Shown: positions 49,931 to 61,232 of the stretch, piece after piece
How positions within the stretch are numbered: position 1 is the first letter of the stretch
Layout of the letters: the number at the start of each line of letters is the position of its first letter
Assembly: GCF_035917675.1 (NCBI RefSeq)
Contig: NZ_CP109104.1
Location: 7,130,001 to 7,194,000 of the forward strand
Length of the DNA stretch: 64,000 bases
Direction of reading: 5' to 3'
From: Streptomyces sp. NBC_01775
GTDB lineage: Bacteria; Actinomycetota; Actinomycetes; Streptomycetales; Streptomycetaceae
Made by a program: the position numbers and the translations under genes
The notes under the pieces: model-generated
Seen by the model: only the letters and a program-made list of their open reading frames with translations
The model's database searches: none
Told to the model about the DNA's origin: nothing

Positions 49931-51272
49931 ATCCGAAGACCTGCCCGAGCGTCAGGAGCTGGTCCTGGCCGGCGTCACTGCGGTCACGATGGACCCGCGA
50001 CTGGGCGACCTTGAGCACGCGACGGTGATCGTGACCGATGGCGTGATCACCTCGGTCACCGCCGACGCGCACGCGGCCACCCCACCCGGCGCCACGGTGA
50101 TCGACGGGAGCGGACTCATCGCGTTGCCCGGCTTCGTCGACACGCACTGGCACCTGTGGAACAGCCTGCTGCGCGGCTCCGTCAGCGACGCGCCCGGCCG
50201 CGACTACTTCGCCGTCAAGCGCGCGCTCGGCCCGCACCACGACCTTGAGGACTTCTACTGGGCCGCCCGGTTCGCTCTCGCCGAGGCGGTCACCGCCGGC
50301 ATCTCCACCGTGCACAACTGGGATCACAACGTCCGCTCGCCCGAGGACGCTGATGTCAACGTCAGCGCCCAGCTCCATGCCGGCGTCCGCGGCCGGTTCT
50401 CGTACGGACCGCGCGACTCCACCCCGGCCGACGAGTCGATGGACCTCGACGACCTCCGGCGCTTCTCCGCGCGCTGGCCCGCCGAGCGGCTCGACGGCCT
50501 GCTGGACTTCGGTGTGGCGCTGCGCGGCCCCTACCGCACGCCGGCCCGGGTCTGCCGGAGCGAATGGGGAGCCGCCCGTGAGCTGGGCCTGCCGATCACC
50601 ATGCACTGTGACCGCTGCCTGCGCGAGGAGGGCTGCCGTTCCTGCGGCCTCACCCGGCTCGCCGACGAGGACCTGCTCGGACCCGACGTGCAGATCGTGC
50701 ACGCCGTCCACGCCTCGCCGCCCGACGTCGCCGCGCTGGCCGCCACCGGCACGCGCGTGTCGCTCAGCCCGATCACGGAGCTGCGCACCATGGGCTTCCC
50801 CCTGTTCAGCGAGTTGTTCAAGGCTGGGGTGCCCGTGTCGTTGTCGACGGACACCCTGGCCATGCCGACCGCACCTGATGTGTTCACGACGCTGCGCACC
50901 GTGGAGGCCGTCGAAGCCGCCCGAACCGGGTCGTCCGAGGTCACGCCGCGCCGGCTGTTGCAGATGGCAACGCTCGAGGGCGCGCAGGACCTCGGCCTCG
51001 GCGACGTGACCGGGTCGATCACCCCCGGCAAACGGGCCGACCTGCTGCTGGTCGACGCCCGCACCCCCAACCTCCTGCCGTCGGGCGACCCGGCCGAGGC
51101 GCTGGTCCGGCAGGGCCGAGCCACCGACATCGTCACGGTCGTCGTCGACGGCCGGGTACTGCTCGACCGGGGCCGGCTCACCCAGCCCTCGGCGCGAGCC
51201 GCGATCTCCGGCGCCGATGACCGCCGCGACGTGCTCGTCGCGCGGGCCCGTGCCGCCGGTGACTGGAAATGA
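49920..51272 (+). CDS. Amidohydrolase-superfamily deaminase/hydrolase
   Basis: A 450-aa metal-dependent amidohydrolase of the TRZ/ATZ-cytosine deaminase branch. Metal ligands are visible as DTHWHLW (H-x-H, about residues 75-81), ITMHCDRC, IVHAVHAS and the Asp of SLSTDTLAMP. The C-terminal GSITPGKRADLLLVD and VVVDGRVLLDRGRL are the usual barrel-plus-beta-sandwich end. It would open or deaminate a heterocyclic or amide substrate. The next genes encode an MFS carrier, a FAH-family hydrolase and a deacetylase-fold amidase, so the set resembles a degradation route for an N-heterocycle or cyclic amide. It also carries an extra Cys-rich segment (CDRCLREEGCRSCG). Confidence 0.85.
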   Translation: MFPESEDLPERQELVLAGVTAVTMDPRLGDLEHATVIVTDGVITSVTADAHAATPPGATVIDGSGLIALPGFVDTHWHLWNSLLRGSVSDAPGRDYFAVKRALGPHHDLEDFYWAARFALAEAVTAGISTVHNWDHNVRSPEDADVNVSAQLHAGVRGRFSYGPRDSTPADESMDLDDLRRFSARWPAERLDGLLDFGVALRGPYRTPARVCRSEWGAARELGLPITMHCDRCLREEGCRSCGLTRLADEDLLGPDVQIVHAVHASPPDVAALAATGTRVSLSPITELRTMGFPLFSELFKAGVPVSLSTDTLAMPTAPDVFTTLRTVEAVEAARTGSSEVTPRRLLQMATLEGAQDLGLGDVTGSITPGKRADLLLVDARTPNLLPSGDPAEALVRQGRATDIVTVVVDGRVLLDRGRLTQPSARAAISGADDRRDVLVARARAAGDWK

Positions 51273-51342
51273 GGTCTTCCATGGCAGCTCCTCCCGCACA
51301 GCCACAGTTCTCCCGCGGCGACAACGATCCGGCGGTGCACGG

Positions 51343-52587
51343 ATGACCATCAGTGCGGCATCGGCCCGGCCCGCGCCCCCCGCCGTCGTGGGCGCCCCCG
51401 CTGTCGCCATGTACGGACTGCTCCTGCTGGCGTACTCGGTGAACGCGATGGACCGGATGGTCTTCCCCGTCCTGCTCTCCGAGGTCCGGCAGGAATACGG
51501 ATTCAGCCTCGACCAGTCCGGCTTGCAGTCCACGATCTTCGCCCTGGGAATGGGGATCGTCGGCATACCCGCCGGAATCGCACTCGCCCGCTTCGGCCGC
51601 AAGTTGCTCGTCGTCATCGGCACCGCCGCCTTCTCCGCCGCGACCGTGCTGACGGTCTTCAGCACCGGCTTCGCCGACATGCTGGTCTGGCGGGTGCTCT
51701 CCGGTGTCGGTGAAGCGCTGCAACTGGCCGCGATACTGACCGTCGCCGCAGGAGCCTTCCCACGTCACCGGGGACTGGCGATCGGGGCCGTGAACATGGC
51801 GTTCGCCACCGGCTCGGTCGTCGGGCCCGTGGCGGCAACCGCTCTCCTGGACCATTACGGCACATGGCACGCGCCGATGTTCGCGTTCGGCGCGCTGGGC
51901 CTGCTCGTGACCATCGCGGTGGTCTTCTTCGTGCCGCGCCGGTTCACCGAGGCGACCGGCGAGCAGACGCGGGAGCACACTGTCGGCGGGTCCCGTTCGG
52001 TCCTGAGATGGAATCCGATGCTGCTCGCCGCCATCACCGTGCTGTTCGGTCTCGCCGACTTCGCCTACATCGGCCTCTACGCGACCTACCTTCGCGACGA
52101 ACTCGGCTTCACCTCGGGCCAGGCCGGTCTCGCCGTCGGGCTGTCCGGGCTGGCCGCGTTCGCCTCGCCACTCGGCGGCTGGCTCACCGACCGGGTCGAC
52201 CCGCGCGTCTGCCTCGGCTCGATGAACACGCTGGCCGCCGCGGCGGCAGCCGCGCTGTTCCTCGGCCCGCACGATCCGGCCTGGCAGGCCGTGCTCTCGT
52301 TCCTGTTCGGGCTGTTCGCCAGCGGCGGGGCGTACGTCGCCCTCGCCGGCCTGCTGGTGAAGTCCGTTCAACCCGCCATCGCGGGACATGGCTCGGGCAT
52401 GTTCATCACCTGCGTCTACGTTGCCGCCGGCGTCTCCGGCTGGGTCTTCAGCCGGTTCGTGGCCGCCCTCGGGTGGACCGGTGCCGGACTCGTGCAGATC
52501 ACCGGCTTCTCCCTGGCCGGCGCGCTGCTCGCCCTGCTGCTGCGCCCGGCCCTGTTCAGCACCACAGCCCGATCGGAGTTCTCATGA
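51343..52587 (+). CDS. MFS transporter
   Basis: A 414-aa major facilitator with 12 predicted helices in two halves. The intracellular motif A is GIALARFGRKLLVV in the first half and GGWLTDRVDPRVCLG in the second; NAMDRMVFPVLLSEV marks helix 1. It resembles the aromatic-acid/sialate and organic-anion branches that take up carboxylates. In this operon it probably imports the compound that the amidohydrolase and FAH-family enzyme break down. The ATG at 51343 is preferred because earlier in-frame residues are not membrane-protein-like. The stop overlaps the next ATG (ATGA). Confidence 0.87.
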   Translation: MTISAASARPAPPAVVGAPAVAMYGLLLLAYSVNAMDRMVFPVLLSEVRQEYGFSLDQSGLQSTIFALGMGIVGIPAGIALARFGRKLLVVIGTAAFSAATVLTVFSTGFADMLVWRVLSGVGEALQLAAILTVAAGAFPRHRGLAIGAVNMAFATGSVVGPVAATALLDHYGTWHAPMFAFGALGLLVTIAVVFFVPRRFTEATGEQTREHTVGGSRSVLRWNPMLLAAITVLFGLADFAYIGLYATYLRDELGFTSGQAGLAVGLSGLAAFASPLGGWLTDRVDPRVCLGSMNTLAAAAAAALFLGPHDPAWQAVLSFLFGLFASGGAYVALAGLLVKSVQPAIAGHGSGMFITCVYVAAGVSGWVFSRFVAALGWTGAGLVQITGFSLAGALLALLLRPALFSTTARSEFS

Positions 52588-53294
52588 CGCTGCTGTTCAC
52601 GCCACCGACCGTGTCGGTGCCCGTCTCCGGAATCGCCGAGCGTTTCCCCGTGCGCCGGGTCTACTGTGTCGGCCGCAACTACGTCGACCACGTCCGCGAG
52701 ATGCGCGAGGGCGACGAGCGGGACGACCCGTTCTTCTTCCAGAAGCCGGCTGACGCGGTCGTCGGCGGCGACACCCCGGTGCCCTACCCGCCCCGCACCT
52801 CCGACTTCCAGTTCGAGGGCGAACTCGTCGTGGCGATCGGCGCCGAGGGCGTCGACGTACCTGCGGCGCAGGCGCTGGAGCTGGTGTTCGGCTTCGCGGC
52901 CGGTATCGACCTGACCCGCCGCGACCGTCAGCGTGACTGCCGGGAGCGGCGGATCTCCTGGGAGGCCGGCAAGGCATTCGACGCCTCCGCGCCGTGCGGG
53001 CCGATCACCCCCCGCGAGTCGGCGGGCGACCTCGCCACGGCCGAACTGCGGCTCGCGGTCAACGGCGAGGTCCGCCAGCGCACCCCGCTCGCGCTGATGA
53101 TCTGGAACGTCGCCGAGATCATCGCTCACCTGTCCACCGACTACCGGCTCCGCGCCGGCGACCTTGTCTACACCGGCACACCCGCCGGCGTCGACTCGCT
53201 CGTCCCGGGGGACGTCGTCCGCGCCGAAGTCAGCGGCCTCGCACCGCTGTCCGTCACCATCACCGAGAACGGGAGTCACCACGATGCCCGGTAA
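52584..53294 (+). CDS. Fumarylacetoacetate hydrolase family protein
   Basis: A 236-aa FAH-fold enzyme, similar in length to fumarylpyruvate hydrolases and related isomerases/decarboxylases. The acidic metal site appears in DFQFEGELVVAIG and GIDLTRRDRQ, and the N-terminal YCVGRNYVDHVREM, FFFQKPADAV and C-terminal GDLVYTGTPAGVDSLVPGD are family signatures. It would cleave or decarboxylate a ring-opened dicarbonyl intermediate, a late step in a catabolic route. Coupled by overlaps on both sides within the operon. Confidence 0.88.
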   Translation: MTLLFTPPTVSVPVSGIAERFPVRRVYCVGRNYVDHVREMREGDERDDPFFFQKPADAVVGGDTPVPYPPRTSDFQFEGELVVAIGAEGVDVPAAQALELVFGFAAGIDLTRRDRQRDCRERRISWEAGKAFDASAPCGPITPRESAGDLATAELRLAVNGEVRQRTPLALMIWNVAEIIAHLSTDYRLRAGDLVYTGTPAGVDSLVPGDVVRAEVSGLAPLSVTITENGSHHDAR

Positions 53295-54183
53295 CGCCGG
53301 CATGAAGCCCACCGAGCGGATCGACTACGACCCCGTCGAGGGGCGCGCTGCCCTGCACCTTCCGGACGGGGCACGCGTAGCCGTCTGGCTCATCGTCAAC
53401 ATCGAGGAGTGGTCGGACACCGAGCCGATGCCGCGCACCGTACTCTCCCCGCCGGCCGGCGGGGTGCCCTCGCCGGACGTACCGAACTGGGCCTGGCACG
53501 AGTACGGCAACCGAGTCGGATTCTGGCGGATGCTCCGGGTGATCGACCAGCACGGCATCCCCGCGGTCCTCGCCGTCAACGGCTCCGCGATCACCGCCTA
53601 CCCGCAGATCACCGAGGCCGCCCTCCGGCGCCGGTGGGAGTTCATCGGCCACGGCTTCACACAGAAGAACATGCAGAAGGTGCCCGACGAGCGGCTCGAC
53701 ATCCAGCGCACCCGCGACGCGATCACCACCGCAGCGGGCAAGCCGCCCCGCGGCTGGCTCGGCCCAGGTCTCACCGAGACCTGGGAGACCCCCGACCTGT
53801 TGGCCGAAGAGGGCTACGAGTACGTCTGCGACTGGGTGCTGGACGACCAGCCGACCCAACTGCGCACCCGCACCACTCCCATCGTCAACGTGCCCTACAC
53901 ACAGGAGTGCAACGACGTGGCGATGATGCTCATCCAGCACCACGCCGCCGACGAGTACCGGCGCCGTGCCGTCGACCAGTTCGATCAGCTCCTCGCCGAC
54001 GCCCGCGCCGACGGCTCCGCGCGCGTCATGGCACTGGTCGTCCACCCCTACATCATGGGCGCGCCACACCGGCTGAAGTACCTGGACCTGGCCCTGCAAC
54101 ACATCCGCAGCCACGCCGAGGCGACCTTCTGCACAGGCGGGCGGATCCACGACTGGTATACCGGCCGGACCGCCGCAGAGTGA
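53284..54183 (+). CDS. Polysaccharide-deacetylase-fold amidase (PuuE-like)
   Basis: A 299-aa protein with the NodB-like fold, closest in pattern to allantoinase PuuE-type enzymes rather than sugar deacetylases: ARVAVWLIVNIEEWSD, PNWAWHEYGNRVGFWRMLRVIDQHGIPAVLAVNG, EFIGHGFTQKNM (metal His), GWLGPGLTETWETPDLLAEEGYEYVCDWVLDDQP and HPYIMGAPHRLKYLDLAL. These act on cyclic or linear amide bonds of purine- or pyrimidine-like substrates. This supports an N-containing substrate for the operon. The ATG at 53284 overlaps the FAH-family gene; it is the last gene of the operon. Confidence 0.87.
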   Translation: MPGNAGMKPTERIDYDPVEGRAALHLPDGARVAVWLIVNIEEWSDTEPMPRTVLSPPAGGVPSPDVPNWAWHEYGNRVGFWRMLRVIDQHGIPAVLAVNGSAITAYPQITEAALRRRWEFIGHGFTQKNMQKVPDERLDIQRTRDAITTAAGKPPRGWLGPGLTETWETPDLLAEEGYEYVCDWVLDDQPTQLRTRTTPIVNVPYTQECNDVAMMLIQHHAADEYRRRAVDQFDQLLADARADGSARVMALVVHPYIMGAPHRLKYLDLALQHIRSHAEATFCTGGRIHDWYTGRTAAE

Positions 54184-54262
54184 CGATCCCGACCGTCGGG
54201 AGATGCCGGCGTCGGTCTCCAACGGAAGGCCACTACGCGCGATTCTTCGGCGGCCGGGGCAC

Positions 54263-55681
54263 TCAGCGACCGATCTCCATCTGCCCCATCATCCCCATCT
54301 GGAGATGCCCCAGCATGTGGCAGTGGTACATGAACCGCCCCGTGTAGTCCGTGAACCGGAGCTGGACCCGGGCGCTCTCGCCGGCCATGACGGTGATGGT
54401 GTCCTTGAGACCGGCTTCGCCCGCCGCGGGCGGTTCGCCGTTGCGGTCCAGGATGCGGAAAGCGTCCAGGTGGGGATGCAGCGAGTGGGGGATGCCGAAC
54501 TGGGTGTCGGCGTTGGTGATCCGCCACGTCTCGGTGACGTTCAGCCGGGGCCGGATGTCGACCCGGTCGGTGTCGAACGGCTTGTTGTTGATGAGGTGCT
54601 CGCCCGTCCGGGCGTTGAAGGAGAGGGTGAACTCCCGCTCCACAGCGGAGGTCCCCAGGTCCGGGACGGACCGCAGGGTGGCGGGGACGCTGCTCGGGTC
54701 GGGCGCGGTGCGCACCACGTCGAAGCGCATGACCTCGGGGGCCTCGCCCTCGTACGGGTAGGTGTTGTTGAGCACCAGCTTCCTGCCCACCGCGTAGCGG
54801 CCGAAGTCCACGACGATCTCGTGGCGCTCGCCGGGCCACAGCTGGAGCGTCCGGGTGGGGACGGGCGCCGGCAGCAGGCCGCCGTCCGTGCCGATGTGGG
54901 TGAACTCCTCGCCGTCACCGAGCTGGAGCAGGAAGAGCCGCTCGTTGGAGGTGTTGACCAGCCGCAGCCGGTACTTGCGCGCCGCCACCTCGAAGTAGGG
55001 GCGGGGTGAGCCGTTGACCAGGAGGGTGTGGCGGCCCTCGAAGTCGTGCAGGTCCCAATCCAGCGCCCCGTTCTCGCCGAACTTGGCGTCCCGCAGCTGG
55101 AGCGGCACGTCGTAGCGCCCCTTGGGCAGCGGCAGCCGGTCCTCGAAGTCGTCGGTGAGGACATAGGTGGCGGCCAGGCCGCGGTAGATGTTCTCCGCGT
55201 GCGAGTGGTGCGAGTGGTCGTGGATCCACAAGGTGGAGGCGCGCTGCTGGTTCGGGTAGCGGAAGATCCGCTTCCCGCCGGGCTTCACCTCGTTCTCGGG
55301 GTGGCCGTCCGAGCCCCCGGGGACGTGGCCGCCGTGCAGGTGCATGGAGAAGGGCACGTTGAGCGAGTTGATCTGCTCGATGACGACGGGCCTGCCGCGT
55401 CTGGCCACGATCAGCGGGCTCATCACGCCGTTGAAGGAGCGGATGCGGGTCCTGGTGCCCGGCAGCAGCGTGACGTCCGCCTCGCGGGTGGTGAGCCGGT
55501 AGAAGTCGTGGCCCGCCAGCCGGGTCGGCCGCAGCGGTGTCCGCACCTTCAGCGGCACCCTGAACGGCGACTCGGCGGCGCGTGCGACACCGGAGCGCCC
55601 GCCGATGACCAGGCTCGCCGGGACGGTGGACAGGACACCGGCGGCGGCGCCGGCACGGAGCACGTTTCTGCGGGTGAGCAC
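54263..55681 (-). CDS. Multicopper oxidase (Tat-exported)
   Basis: A 472-aa three-domain multicopper oxidase. The signal has the twin-arginine motif TRRNVLRAGAAAGVL, then a cleavage-like ARA. Copper ligands are all present: FSMHLHGGH (about residue 118), WIHDHSHHSHAENIYRG, GIPHSLHPHLDAF, and MYHCHMLGHLQMGMMG with the type 1 Cys. Its place beside SchA/CurD and cupin genes suggests phenol oxidation or coupling of the polyketide outside the cytoplasm, or a bystander role in copper handling. CotA-like spore and bilirubin-oxidase-like enzymes are the nearest types by motif. It reads away from the KS genes. Confidence 0.9.
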   Translation of the reverse strand: MLTRRNVLRAGAAAGVLSTVPASLVIGGRSGVARAAESPFRVPLKVRTPLRPTRLAGHDFYRLTTREADVTLLPGTRTRIRSFNGVMSPLIVARRGRPVVIEQINSLNVPFSMHLHGGHVPGGSDGHPENEVKPGGKRIFRYPNQQRASTLWIHDHSHHSHAENIYRGLAATYVLTDDFEDRLPLPKGRYDVPLQLRDAKFGENGALDWDLHDFEGRHTLLVNGSPRPYFEVAARKYRLRLVNTSNERLFLLQLGDGEEFTHIGTDGGLLPAPVPTRTLQLWPGERHEIVVDFGRYAVGRKLVLNNTYPYEGEAPEVMRFDVVRTAPDPSSVPATLRSVPDLGTSAVEREFTLSFNARTGEHLINNKPFDTDRVDIRPRLNVTETWRITNADTQFGIPHSLHPHLDAFRILDRNGEPPAAGEAGLKDTITVMAGESARVQLRFTDYTGRFMYHCHMLGHLQMGMMGQMEIGR

Positions 55682-55758
55682 GGATTGCTCCTTTCGGAGG
55701 CGGACGAGGGTGCTGAGCAGGGGGTGCCCCTGGCTGTGCTTTGCAGGGTGCGAGTCCG

Positions 55759-55787
55759 TCGTGGCTGGTCGCGCAGTTCCCCGCGCT
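55759..55787 (-). repeat. Second copy of the dispersed intergenic repeat
   Basis: 29 bases whose complement is identical to 41067-41095, in the 129-base gap between the multicopper oxidase and SchA/CurD genes. It contains the palindromic-looking GGGGAACTGCGCGACCAGCC segment characteristic of this Streptomyces element. Confidence 0.75.
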
Positions 55788-55810
55788 CCTTTGGGCGCCC
55801 GGCCGGAGGC

Positions 55811-56179
55811 TTACTTGTCCCGGACCGACATCTGCGCCATGCAGGTCAGCAGGCTGCGCCGGAAGGTGGCCACGAAGCCCTCGACGGTGTCGGTGTCGCG
55901 GGGCCTGGTCAGGTACGGGGCCAGCTTCGCCTCCACCTCCTCGACCCCCGGCTGGGTCGCCATGTGGCGGGCGATGACGTCCAGGTCGCCCTCGTACTCG
56001 ATGACCCGGACCATCGTGTCGTCGCGGATGAAGACGGCCGTGGACAGGATGCGTGCCGCCTCCTCGCCGCCCTCGCCCTTGACCACGGGCGAGCCGACCC
56101 TGCGGAAGCCGGTGAAGATCTCGGTGATCTCCTTCTCGTAGCCGGGCTTGATGTCGTAGGTGATGGCGGCGAACGGCAT
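55811..56179 (-). CDS. SchA/CurD-like protein (second)
   Basis: A 122-aa paralogue of the protein at 47064, with aligned segments MPFAAITYDIKPGYEKEITEIF, ARILSTAVFIRDDTMVRVIEYEGDLDVIARHMATQPGVEEVEAKLAPYL. The two copies share length and spacing but differ throughout, so the duplication is old. GGAGGAGCGTCC precedes the ATG. It is transcribed away from the KS operon, with about 250 bases of shared upstream DNA in which no clear operator was found. The role is probably in ring closure or oxidation, as suspected for the family. Confidence 0.85.
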   Translation of the reverse strand: MPFAAITYDIKPGYEKEITEIFTGFRRVGSPVVKGEGGEEAARILSTAVFIRDDTMVRVIEYEGDLDVIARHMATQPGVEEVEAKLAPYLTRPRDTDTVEGFVATFRRSLLTCMAQMSVRDK

Positions 56180-56431
56180 GGACGCTCCTCCTCATGGCGG
56201 CAGCGGGGCATTGGTGGCAGCCGGCCTTGACGGCAGCCGGGCCGAGGTCCGGCCCCGCCATTCGCACCCAGGCCGCTAGTCGCCCGCTCGAAGGCGGCTG
56301 GTGCGCTCTCCCGCCCCCGCAGGCTCCGTCAACGGCGGCTTGAGCGGGTTTGTAGGTGTGGCTGCGACGGTGCTCAGCGCCGCGGACCCGCGAGAAGCCA
56401 GCCGAGAACCAGGGATCAGGAGGCGGGGTCA

Positions 56432-56866
56432 GTGACCACCGAGATCACGCGCACCGTCCGGGTGCACGCCGACGACGTCGAGGCCAACACCCGGCGCGGC
56501 GGCGACATCAGGACCACGCTCAGCCCGAAGACCACCGGATGCACCAGCGGTTTCGGCGGGGTGCTCACCCTGGCGCCGGGCGAGCACGTCACCGAGCACT
56601 ACCACCCGTACTCGGAGGAGTTCCTGCACCTCGTCACGGGGCAGCTGGAGATGACGATGGACGGCCAGGCCGTCCCGCTCGGCCCCGGCGACTCGCTGCT
56701 GATACCCATCGGCGTACGGCACCGGCTGGTGAACACCGGCACGGAGACCGCGCACGCCGCCTTTCACCTGTCCCCGCTGGCGCCCCGGCCCGACCTGGGG
56801 CACGTGGACACCGAGAAGGTCAGCAGGCCCGAGCAGCCCAACCCCGCGGTCGGCGGTGCCTCGTGA
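56432..56866 (+). CDS. Cupin-fold polyketide cyclase-like protein
   Basis: A 144-aa single-cupin protein, GTG start with GGAGGCGGGG upstream. The metal-binding motif is [25 protein letters not shown], then [18 protein letters not shown]. Cupins next to KS-alpha are typical of pentangular polyphenol and spore-pigment clusters, where the cupin acts with the TcmI-type cyclase on later rings (for example PdmL and PdmK in pradimicin biosynthesis). The stop overlaps the KS-alpha GTG. Confidence 0.85.
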   Translation: MTTEITRTVRVHADDVEANTRRGGDIRTTLSPKTTGCTSGFGGVLTLAPGEHVTEHYHPYSEEFLHLVTGQLEMTMDGQAVPLGPGDSLLIPIGVRHRLVNTGTETAHAAFHLSPLAPRPDLGHVDTEKVSRPEQPNPAVGGAS

Positions 56867-58148
56867 GCCGTAGGGCCGTCATCACCGGAGTCGGCGTGGT
56901 CGCCCCCGGCGGCGTGGGACGAGAGGCGTTCTGGAAGCTGCTGTCGGACGGGCGCACCGCCACCCGCCGCATCTCGCTGTTCGATCCGACGTCCTTCCGC
57001 TCCCAGATGGCGGCCGAGGTCGACTTCGACCCGGTGGCCGCCGGGCTGGGCCCCCGCCAGATCCGGCGCATGGACCGCGCGGCCCAGTTCGCCGTGGTCA
57101 GCGCGCGGGAGGCCGTCGAGGACAGCGGCTACGACTTCGCCGCCGCCGACCCCGCGCGCACCGGAGTGAGCCTCGGCAGCGCCGTGGGCTGCACCATGGG
57201 CCTGGAGGAGGAGTACGTCCTGCTCTCCGACGGGGGCAAGCACTGGCTGGTCGACCACACCTACGGAGTCCCGCACCTGTACGGCTACATGGTGCCCTCC
57301 ACGCTCGCCGTCGAGGTCGCCTGGGAGGTCGGCGCCGAGGGACCCGTGGCGCTGATCTCCACCGGCTGCACCTCGGGCCTGGACTCCATCGGGCACGGCG
57401 TGCAGCTCATCGAGGAGGGCACCAGCGACGTGGTGCTCGCGGGGGCGACCGACGCCCCGCTCTCCCCGATCACCTCCGCCTGCTTCGACGCCATCAAGGC
57501 CACCTCGCCCAACAACGACGATCCCGAGCACGCCTCCCGCCCCTTCGACGCCGGGCGCGACGGATTCGTCCTCGGCGAGGGCGCGGCCGTGCTGGTGCTG
57601 GAGGAGAAGTCGGCCGCCGAGGCGCGCGGGGCGCGGATCTACGGCGAGATCGTCGGCTACGCGGGCCGCAGCAACGCCTTCCACATGACCGGGCTCAAGG
57701 CCAACGGGCGCGAGATGGCCGAGGCCATCAAGGTCTGCCTGGACCGCGCCCGGCTCGACCCCACAGCCGTCGACTACATCAACGCGCACGGCTCCGGCAC
57801 CAAGCAGAACGACCGGCACGAGACCGCCGCCTTCAAGCGCAGCCTCGGGGAGCACGCCTACCGCGTCCCGGTCAGCTCGATCAAGTCCATGGTGGGCCAC
57901 TCGCTGGGCGCCATCGGCTCCATCGAGGTCGCCGCCTGCGCCCTGGCACTCGACCGGCAGGTCGTCCCGCCGACCGCCAACCTGCGCGAGGCCGATCCCG
58001 AGTGCGACCTGGACTACGTGCCGCTGACCGCGCGCGAGCACGCCATGGACGTGGTCCTCAGCGTCGGCAGCGGCTTCGGCGGGTTCCAGAGCGCCACGGC
58101 GTTGGCCAGGCCGGGCGTCGTGGACCACGAGAGGGAGGCGAACGCCGC

Positions 58149-58152
<4 letters not shown>
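56863..58152 (+). CDS. Type II PKS ketosynthase alpha
   Basis: A 429-aa KS-alpha with active-site Cys169 in [14 protein letters not shown], His in INAHGSGT and [12 protein letters not shown]. Together with the CLF it builds the poly-beta-keto chain on the ACP from malonyl units. The start, NH2[18 protein letters not shown], overlaps the cupin gene and its end overlaps the CLF by an ATGA. Sequence style (cupin, SchA/CurD and TcmI partners) places it with long-chain pentangular or spore-pigment KSs, but the phylogeny must be computed to separate them; the presence of ketoreductases favours a non-pigment product. Confidence 0.96.
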
Positions 58153-60420
<2,268 letters not shown>

Positions 60421-60479
60421 CGCAAGCTCCCGACAGACACATTCACCCGGAGACCCCCGACTCACTTGGAGGAATACTC

Positions 60480-61232
60480 ATGGATCTCGGCCTCAAGGGC
60501 AAGAAGGCCCTGGTCACCGGCGGAACCAGGGGCGTGGGCCGGGGCATCGCGCTCGCCCTGGCCGAGGCCGGTGCCGATGTGCTGACCTGCTATCAGAACG
60601 AGAGCGAGGCGGTGGCCTCACTGGAGACCGCGCTCAAGGAGACCGACGGCGACCACCACGTCGTGTGCGCCGACGTCTCCGACCCCCACAGCGTGGGCGC
60701 TCTTCTCGCCGAGGCCCGCACCCGCTGGGGCCGCCTCGATGTCGTCGTCAACAACGCCGGCGCCATCAGCCACATCCCCTACGCCGAACTCCCCCTGGCG
60801 GAGTGGCGGCGGATCGTGGACACCAACCTGACCGGCGTCCACCTGGTCACCCAGGGCGCGCTGCCGCTGCTGGGCGAGGGCTCCTCGGTCATCAGCATCG
60901 GCTCCAAGGCCGTCGAGGCGGGCATCCCGCTGCGCTCCCACTACACCGCGACCAAGGCCGCACTCGTCGGCCTGAACCGCTCCCTGGCCAAGGAGTTCGG
61001 CGGCAAGGGCATCCGGTTCAACATCGTCGCGCTCGGCGTCGTCGAGACGGAGAACCTGCACAAGATGCCCGAGGACCAGCAGAAACTCATGATCGAGCGG
61101 TACAGCGCCAAGACCGCGCTCGGCAGGCTCGGCACCCCCGACGAGGTGGCGGGCGCCATCCTCTGGCTGGCCAGCGACCTGTCGCGTTATGTCACCGGCG
61201 CCACCATCGGCGTGGACGGAGGGATCTCCTGA
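60480..61232 (+). CDS. SDR-family ketoreductase (second)
   Basis: A 250-aa [43 protein letters not shown], the catalytic Ser in [25 protein letters not shown], and [18 protein letters not shown]. It is similar to the first KR at 46297 (same TGGTRG(I/V)GR and RYVTGATI(T/G)VDGGI ends), so the two likely reduce different carbonyls or the pair arose by duplication. The ATG has GGAGGAATACTC upstream, separate from the preceding operon by 59 bases. The stop overlaps the next ATG by one base. Confidence 0.9.
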   Translation: MDLGLKGKKALVTGGTRGVGRGIALALAEAGADVLTCYQNESEAVASLETALKETDGDHHVVCADVSDPHSVGALLAEARTRWGRLDVVVNNAGAISHIPYAELPLAEWRRIVDTNLTGVHLVTQGALPLLGEGSSVISIGSKAVEAGIPLRSHYTATKAALVGLNRSLAKEFGGKGIRFNIVALGVVETENLHKMPEDQQKLMIERYSAKTALGRLGTPDEVAGAILWLASDLSRYVTGATIGVDGGIS

